Assembly: GCA_963677625.2 (NCBI GenBank) | Contig: CAXXSW010000006.1 | Span: forward strand, 50,779 to 114,778 | DNA from: UBA1351 sp963677625 | Lineage (GTDB): Bacteria > Bacillota > Clostridia > Lachnospirales > Vallitaleaceae | Direction: 5' to 3' | DNA: 64,000 nt | In this document: piece by piece, positions 60,991 to 64,000 of the stretch | Numbering within the stretch: position 1 is the first letter of the stretch | Layout of the letters: each line of letters opens with the position of its first letter | Made by a program: the position numbers and the translations under genes | Notes under the pieces: generated by a model | The model's input: only the letters and a program-made list of their open reading frames with translations | Databases searched by the model: none | Told to the model about the DNA's origin: nothing

Positions 60991-61731
60991 CTAATTAAAT
61001 TCCACTACATGTTTTCTATACTTAAGTGGTACAAAAGCTTGTTGAAGTTTAAGATTCTTCCTTCCTTCAATACCGATATGGTCAAAATATCCTTTCCATA
61101 AGTCCCTAAGCAAGGTCTCCAATTCATCATCCTCCGAGCCTTCTGGCAAAAGTTCCTGATTATCCACATCATACAGTAGCCATTCACCACCATAGGCCAC
61201 CAATGCTTTATGACGCTTTAAGTCGTGAATAACTATTCTTTCATTCTTATATCTATCAGCAAAATGATCACCTATGAGGGTTAGAATATCACTGTCTGGT
61301 TCAAATCTAGCATAGAGATATGGTTTTCTCTCAACAAATCGAAGTAAACCTAAAAACCGATGAGATTCAAAACCAACCCGTCTACTTAACTCACGAATCC
61401 TTATGACATAAGGTTCACTGTACATTCTATCTATCTTAGCCCCCATCTTAAATCCAGCCATTAAATATTGCAATATATAGTTATCCTTGTTTGGCTCATC
61501 CGACAAAAAGCTTCTATACATATCCATATATCCATTACTAGAAAACTTATTCTTAATGGCCAACTCAACTTTTTCAGCCTTAACTTCATCTGTTACGATA
61601 AACTTGCTTTCATCAATCAAGGAGCCTTCAAAAAGTTGAACAGCATATATCTCATTGGCTTTCATAGTATAATAATGTTCATAAACACATGAAAGCATAC
61701 CATAATAGCTTCCATCATATAGGTATATCAT
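60991..61731 (-). CDS. DUF4130-type DNA metabolism protein, partner of a radical SAM protein
   Basis: 246 residues. The N-terminal IYLYDGSYYGMLSCVYEHY and the later REISELRRVGFE-like segment (RELSRRVGFESHRFLGLLRFVE) and DHFADRYKNERIVIHDLKRHKALVAYGG are typical of the TIGR03915/DUF4130 family. In other bacteria the same domain is fused to a uracil-DNA-glycosylase, which suggests a DNA repair role. Its partner is always a radical SAM protein of the TIGR03916 type, as here, 13 bp upstream. AGGAGG lies before the ATG. The reaction is unknown. Confidence 0.8.
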   Translation of the reverse strand: MIYLYDGSYYGMLSCVYEHYYTMKANEIYAVQLFEGSLIDESKFIVTDEVKAEKVELAIKNKFSSNGYMDMYRSFLSDEPNKDNYILQYLMAGFKMGAKIDRMYSEPYVIRIRELSRRVGFESHRFLGLLRFVERKPYLYARFEPDSDILTLIGDHFADRYKNERIVIHDLKRHKALVAYGGEWLLYDVDNQELLPEGSEDDELETLLRDLWKGYFDHIGIEGRKNLKLQQAFVPLKYRKHVVEFN

Positions 61732-61743
61732 GCTTCATCCTCC

Positions 61744-62994
61744 TTAAAATCCAGCTACTTCAGTCAAAGTCATTTGGTGAAAAGGACTATTCTTTGTCAA
61801 TGTATTTCGTATATATTCAGGTGTAAACTTGCGATCACCGTAATATTTACCCTTACAAGTGATAAAAAATCTTGCTCTTTTCAGAACAACCCCCATTTTT
61901 TTTAATCCATCATAATCGACTAATTTGGCATTTCTCTGAGTAACAATCCGTCTGGCACTTCTTAAGCCAATTCCTGGAATTCTGATTAACATTTCAAAGG
62001 CTACCTTATTCACTTCCATGGGAAACAAATCCAGATTTCGAAGAGCCCAAATCATCTTAGGATCAAAATCCAGATCCAGATTCAAATCTCTTTCAGTCAG
62101 TATTTCATTAGCAGTAAACTTATAAAATCTTAAAAGCCAGTCAGCCTGATAAAGTCTATGCTCCCGTTGTAGAGGTGGTTCTGTCTGGACACTAGGAAGT
62201 AATTCACCACTATTTACCGGCATATATGCTGAATAATAAACTCTCTTCAAGTTAAACTCCTGATACAAGTTTTCACTGCGAAAAAGAATAGCTCGGTCAG
62301 TCTCACGTGTTGCACCAACAATCATCTGAGTCGATTGTCCTGCTGGTACAAAAGATTTAGCGTGAGAAAAGTACTTTTTATCATCTTTAGCATGAGAAAT
62401 ACCTGTTTGTATATCTTTCATAGGCAAGAGTAATTTCTGTATAGGCTTCTGGGGTGCTAATAATTTGAGTCCCTCTTCAGTGGCCAATTCCATATTAACG
62501 CTCATTCTGTCTGCCAAATAGCCAGCTTCTTTTATTAGTAGAGGATCTGCACCCGGAATAGCTTTTACATGAATATAGCCTGAGAAATGATATTCTCTTC
62601 TCATCAGTTGAAGAACCTTAACGATACGTTCCATTGTGGAATTTGGGTTATGCTCAACAGCAGAACTCAAGAATAAGCCTTCGATGTAATTTCTTCGATA
62701 GAATTCGATGGTCAATTTGGCAATTTCTTCTGGCGTAAAGCTTGCCCTTGGCACATCATTAGATTGTCTATTCACACAATAAGCACAGTCATAGACACAA
62801 TTATTGGTCATCAAAACTTTAAGTAAGCTAACACACCTGCCATCAGATGCCCATGTATGACAGATACCCATAGCTGCCGAATTACCTATACCACCAGTAT
62901 TCTTTCTTTCTACTCCACTAGATGCACATGACACATCATATTTGGCAGCATCTGCCAATATAGTTAATTTATCCAAAGTCTCTTTAGTTAGCAT
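61744..62994 (-). CDS. Radical SAM protein of the TIGR03916 putative DNA modification/repair family
   Basis: 416 residues. The cluster motif CVYDCAYCVNR (CxxxCxxC) is near residue 70, preceded by MGICHTWASDGRCVSLLKVL, a family-specific segment. The C-terminal part has helix-hairpin-helix motifs (MLIRIPGIGLRSARRIVTQR) that bind DNA. It is an enzyme using a SAM-derived radical, probably on nucleic acid. It is paired with a DUF4130 protein, as in many bacteria. Substrate and product are unknown. Confidence 0.85.
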   Translation of the reverse strand: MLTKETLDKLTILADAAKYDVSCASSGVERKNTGGIGNSAAMGICHTWASDGRCVSLLKVLMTNNCVYDCAYCVNRQSNDVPRASFTPEEIAKLTIEFYRRNYIEGLFLSSAVEHNPNSTMERIVKVLQLMRREYHFSGYIHVKAIPGADPLLIKEAGYLADRMSVNMELATEEGLKLLAPQKPIQKLLLPMKDIQTGISHAKDDKKYFSHAKSFVPAGQSTQMIVGATRETDRAILFRSENLYQEFNLKRVYYSAYMPVNSGELLPSVQTEPPLQREHRLYQADWLLRFYKFTANEILTERDLNLDLDFDPKMIWALRNLDLFPMEVNKVAFEMLIRIPGIGLRSARRIVTQRNAKLVDYDGLKKMGVVLKRARFFITCKGKYYGDRKFTPEYIRNTLTKNSPFHQMTLTEVAGF

Positions 62995-63101
62995 ACTATC
63001 ACCTACTTCTTCTCTTCCCTTTAATTTTTCAATACCATTTCATCAAAATAATATTAAAGATATTTCTACAAATTCCATTAAAAGTTATATCTAATTATAG
63101 C

Positions 63102-63132
63102 AAAAAGAACATATGTTTGCAAACATATGTTC
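63102..63132 (-). terminator. Terminator after mtnN and the small basic protein gene
   Basis: A 26-bp perfect palindrome (63107-63132) is followed on the minus strand by five uridines. It begins immediately after the stop codon of the 85-residue gene. Confidence 0.85.
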
Positions 63133-63390
63133 TCATTTATTTTCGTTGCTTTGAAATTTCTTCATTATGGGTTCTAGTGTAAGAAAAAGACTAAATCCAG
63201 TGGCTGCAAGATTCAGAATTTTGATTAGAATTCTTTGGATTTTAATCAGTATTCGCAAACGTCGAATTCTTCTAGGCAGTCCTAACAACTGTTTTGGAAT
63301 CTTCATTATCACCCTTGGTACAAGGAGAACAGTCCAGGTACCAAAGGCAGATATTCCATGAATAATCCAGATAATAAATCCTTTTAACAA
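63133..63390 (-). CDS. Small basic membrane-associated protein after mtnN
   Basis: 85 residues. A hydrophobic N-terminal part (about 3-30, FIIWIIHGISAFGTWTVLLVP) is followed by an Arg/Lys/Ile-rich amphipathic helix (RRIRRLRILIKIQRILIKILN) and a second hydrophobic part (LAATGFSLFLTL). It starts with TTG directly after the mtnN TAG stop, with GGAG 9 nt upstream; no in-frame ATG serves. No family recognised. A translationally coupled small membrane protein is likely, since the terminator adjoins its stop codon. Confidence 0.6.
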   Translation of the reverse strand: MLKGFIIWIIHGISAFGTWTVLLVPRVIMKIPKQLLGLPRRIRRLRILIKIQRILIKILNLAATGFSLFLTLEPIMKKFQSNENK

Positions 63391-64000
63391 CTAAAGTAAC
63401 TCCAAAATCCTTTCGATCATTTTGCAGGAATTCAAGGCAGCCATTTTTGTGAACTCAGCAAAATTCATATCTGCCGAATCATCGGCCTTATCTGAAATTG
63501 AGCGAATAATAACATATGGTACTCTGTTTAAGTAACATACATGGGCGATTGCAGCACCCTCCATTTCAGTACAATAACCACTAAAATCACGAATAATCTC
63601 TTTCTTGCGTCTAGGGTCTGCAATAAACTGGTCTCCACTTACAATTCTTTCTATATAAACATTAACCTGTGAGCTAAGAACATCACTAGCCTTTTTTGCA
63701 ATTTTAATCATATGTTCATCTGCTTTAAATACGCTTGTAGCCATCCTAGGTATTTCACCCAACTTATAATCAAAACTAGTTGCATCAAAGTCATGTTGAA
63801 CGGCTTCTTTTGAAATAACCACATCTCCGATTTCAAGCTTTTCAGATAGGGCTCCTGCTACGCCTGTGTTCAAAATTGCATCTACATAAAATACATCTAT
63901 CAAAATCTGAGTACATATGGCAGCATTAACCTTGCCTATGCCTCCCTGTACAACTACAACTTTTTTGTTTTTTAACTCTCCTACAAAGAAATCCAAAGAT
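63391..64000 (-). CDS. mtnN: 5'-methylthioadenosine/S-adenosylhomocysteine nucleosidase, N-terminus outside the window
   Basis: About 203 residues inside the window; roughly 30-40 N-terminal residues lie beyond the right edge. QGGIGKVNAAICTQILID, NTGVAGAL and the catalytic region FSGYCTEMEGAAIAHVCYL are typical, as is IIRSISDKADDSADMNF with the active aspartate. The enzyme hydrolyses MTA and SAH, feeding S-ribosylhomocysteine to LuxS, also in this window. A TTG at 63996 in the frame is not the real start, because the family begins further upstream. Confidence 0.92.
   Translation of the reverse strand, partial: SLDFFVGELKNKKVVVVQGGIGKVNAAICTQILIDVFYVDAILNTGVAGALSEKLEIGDVVISKEAVQHDFDATSFDYKLGEIPRMATSVFKADEHMIKIAKKASDVLSSQVNVYIERIVSGDQFIADPRRKKEIIRDFSGYCTEMEGAAIAHVCYLNRVPYVIIRSISDKADDSADMNFAEFTKMAALNSCKMIERILELL

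Noticed and set aside
63167..63361. Plus-strand ORF opposite the small gene after mtnN
   Set aside because: Arg/Ile-rich mirror of the real minus-strand frame; no ribosome site and it would run against the terminator.
1..64000. CRISPR arrays, insertion sequences, prophage or integrase genes
   Set aside because: No regularly spaced repeats, transposase, integrase or phage genes were seen; the window looks like chromosomal core with a few accessory genes.

Overview
The window reads as chromosomal DNA of a low-GC, motile, mainly fermentative member of the Clostridia. Evidence for this is the whiA-yvcK-rapZ-murB block, a pyruvate formate-lyase/activase pair, a free-standing 2[4Fe-4S] ferredoxin, a membrane pyrophosphatase, SLH-anchored wall enzymes, a clostridial-type flagellin/FliS pair, a long SRP RNA and a small DUF3787-like (spore surface) protein. 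I cannot name the species; a Lachnospirales/Vallitaleaceae-like lineage would fit. Strong Shine-Dalgarno sites are common and were used to move many starts downstream of the longest ORF. TTG starts appear to be used in a few genes. Most genes lie on the minus strand.

Layout: 1-4350, 5' end of rph, then (minus) murB-rapZ-yvcK-whiA-crh. 4620-11270, a cytosolic parvulin and the complete cytochrome bd operon cydABDC. 11460-20200, galM, two SLH-anchored wall proteins (CAP and M15 peptidase), proA, a PilZ protein, a degenerate receiver/GGDEF protein, prs, and a 50-residue gene behind a consensus promoter with an abutting Fur box. 20340-24880, trxB, pflB-pflA and ferredoxin. 24910-32020, a flagellar block: pentapeptide protein, fliS, a 700-residue flagellin with a sigma-D promoter, a 55-residue ORF and a very large FliK-like protein. 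32190-39170, a HAD hydrolase, an unknown protein, a membrane diguanylate cyclase, dnaX-ybaB-recR, SRP RNA, tadA and a DivIVA-like protein. 39390-47450, hppA, a malate/lactate dehydrogenase-family enzyme, malic enzyme, luxS, a GGDEF/HD-GYP protein and an iron-type alcohol dehydrogenase. 47490-55500, an ABC-2 exporter, a NapH-like iron-sulphur membrane protein with a secreted partner, an OmpR/EnvZ-type pair and argF. 55560-64000, a helicase-nuclease fusion, a GNAT acetyltransferase, two tandem small-RNA genes, a radical SAM/DUF4130 pair and the 3' part of mtnN.

The metabolic picture is glycolytic fermentation through PFL, ferredoxin-linked electron flow, PPi-driven ion pumping and malate/pyruvate interconversion, with cytochrome bd as a probable oxygen scavenger. 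luxS and mtnN supply S-adenosylhomocysteine recycling. Four separate c-di-GMP-type proteins lie near motility genes.

The observations most worth following are: (1) two nearly identical tandem sRNA genes at 60613-60949 with a C-rich anti-Shine-Dalgarno-like segment and different terminators; (2) a roughly 110-bp structured intergenic element present twice (12578 and 50284), whose internal hairpin keeps its fold but not its sequence; (3) identical GTGACA-N5-GTGACA direct repeats upstream of the two-component operon and of the neighbouring iron-sulphur operon, predicting the regulon; (4) an exact Fur-type box touching the promoter of the small DUF3787-like gene; (5) a perfect 15-bp palindrome filling the pflB promoter spacer.
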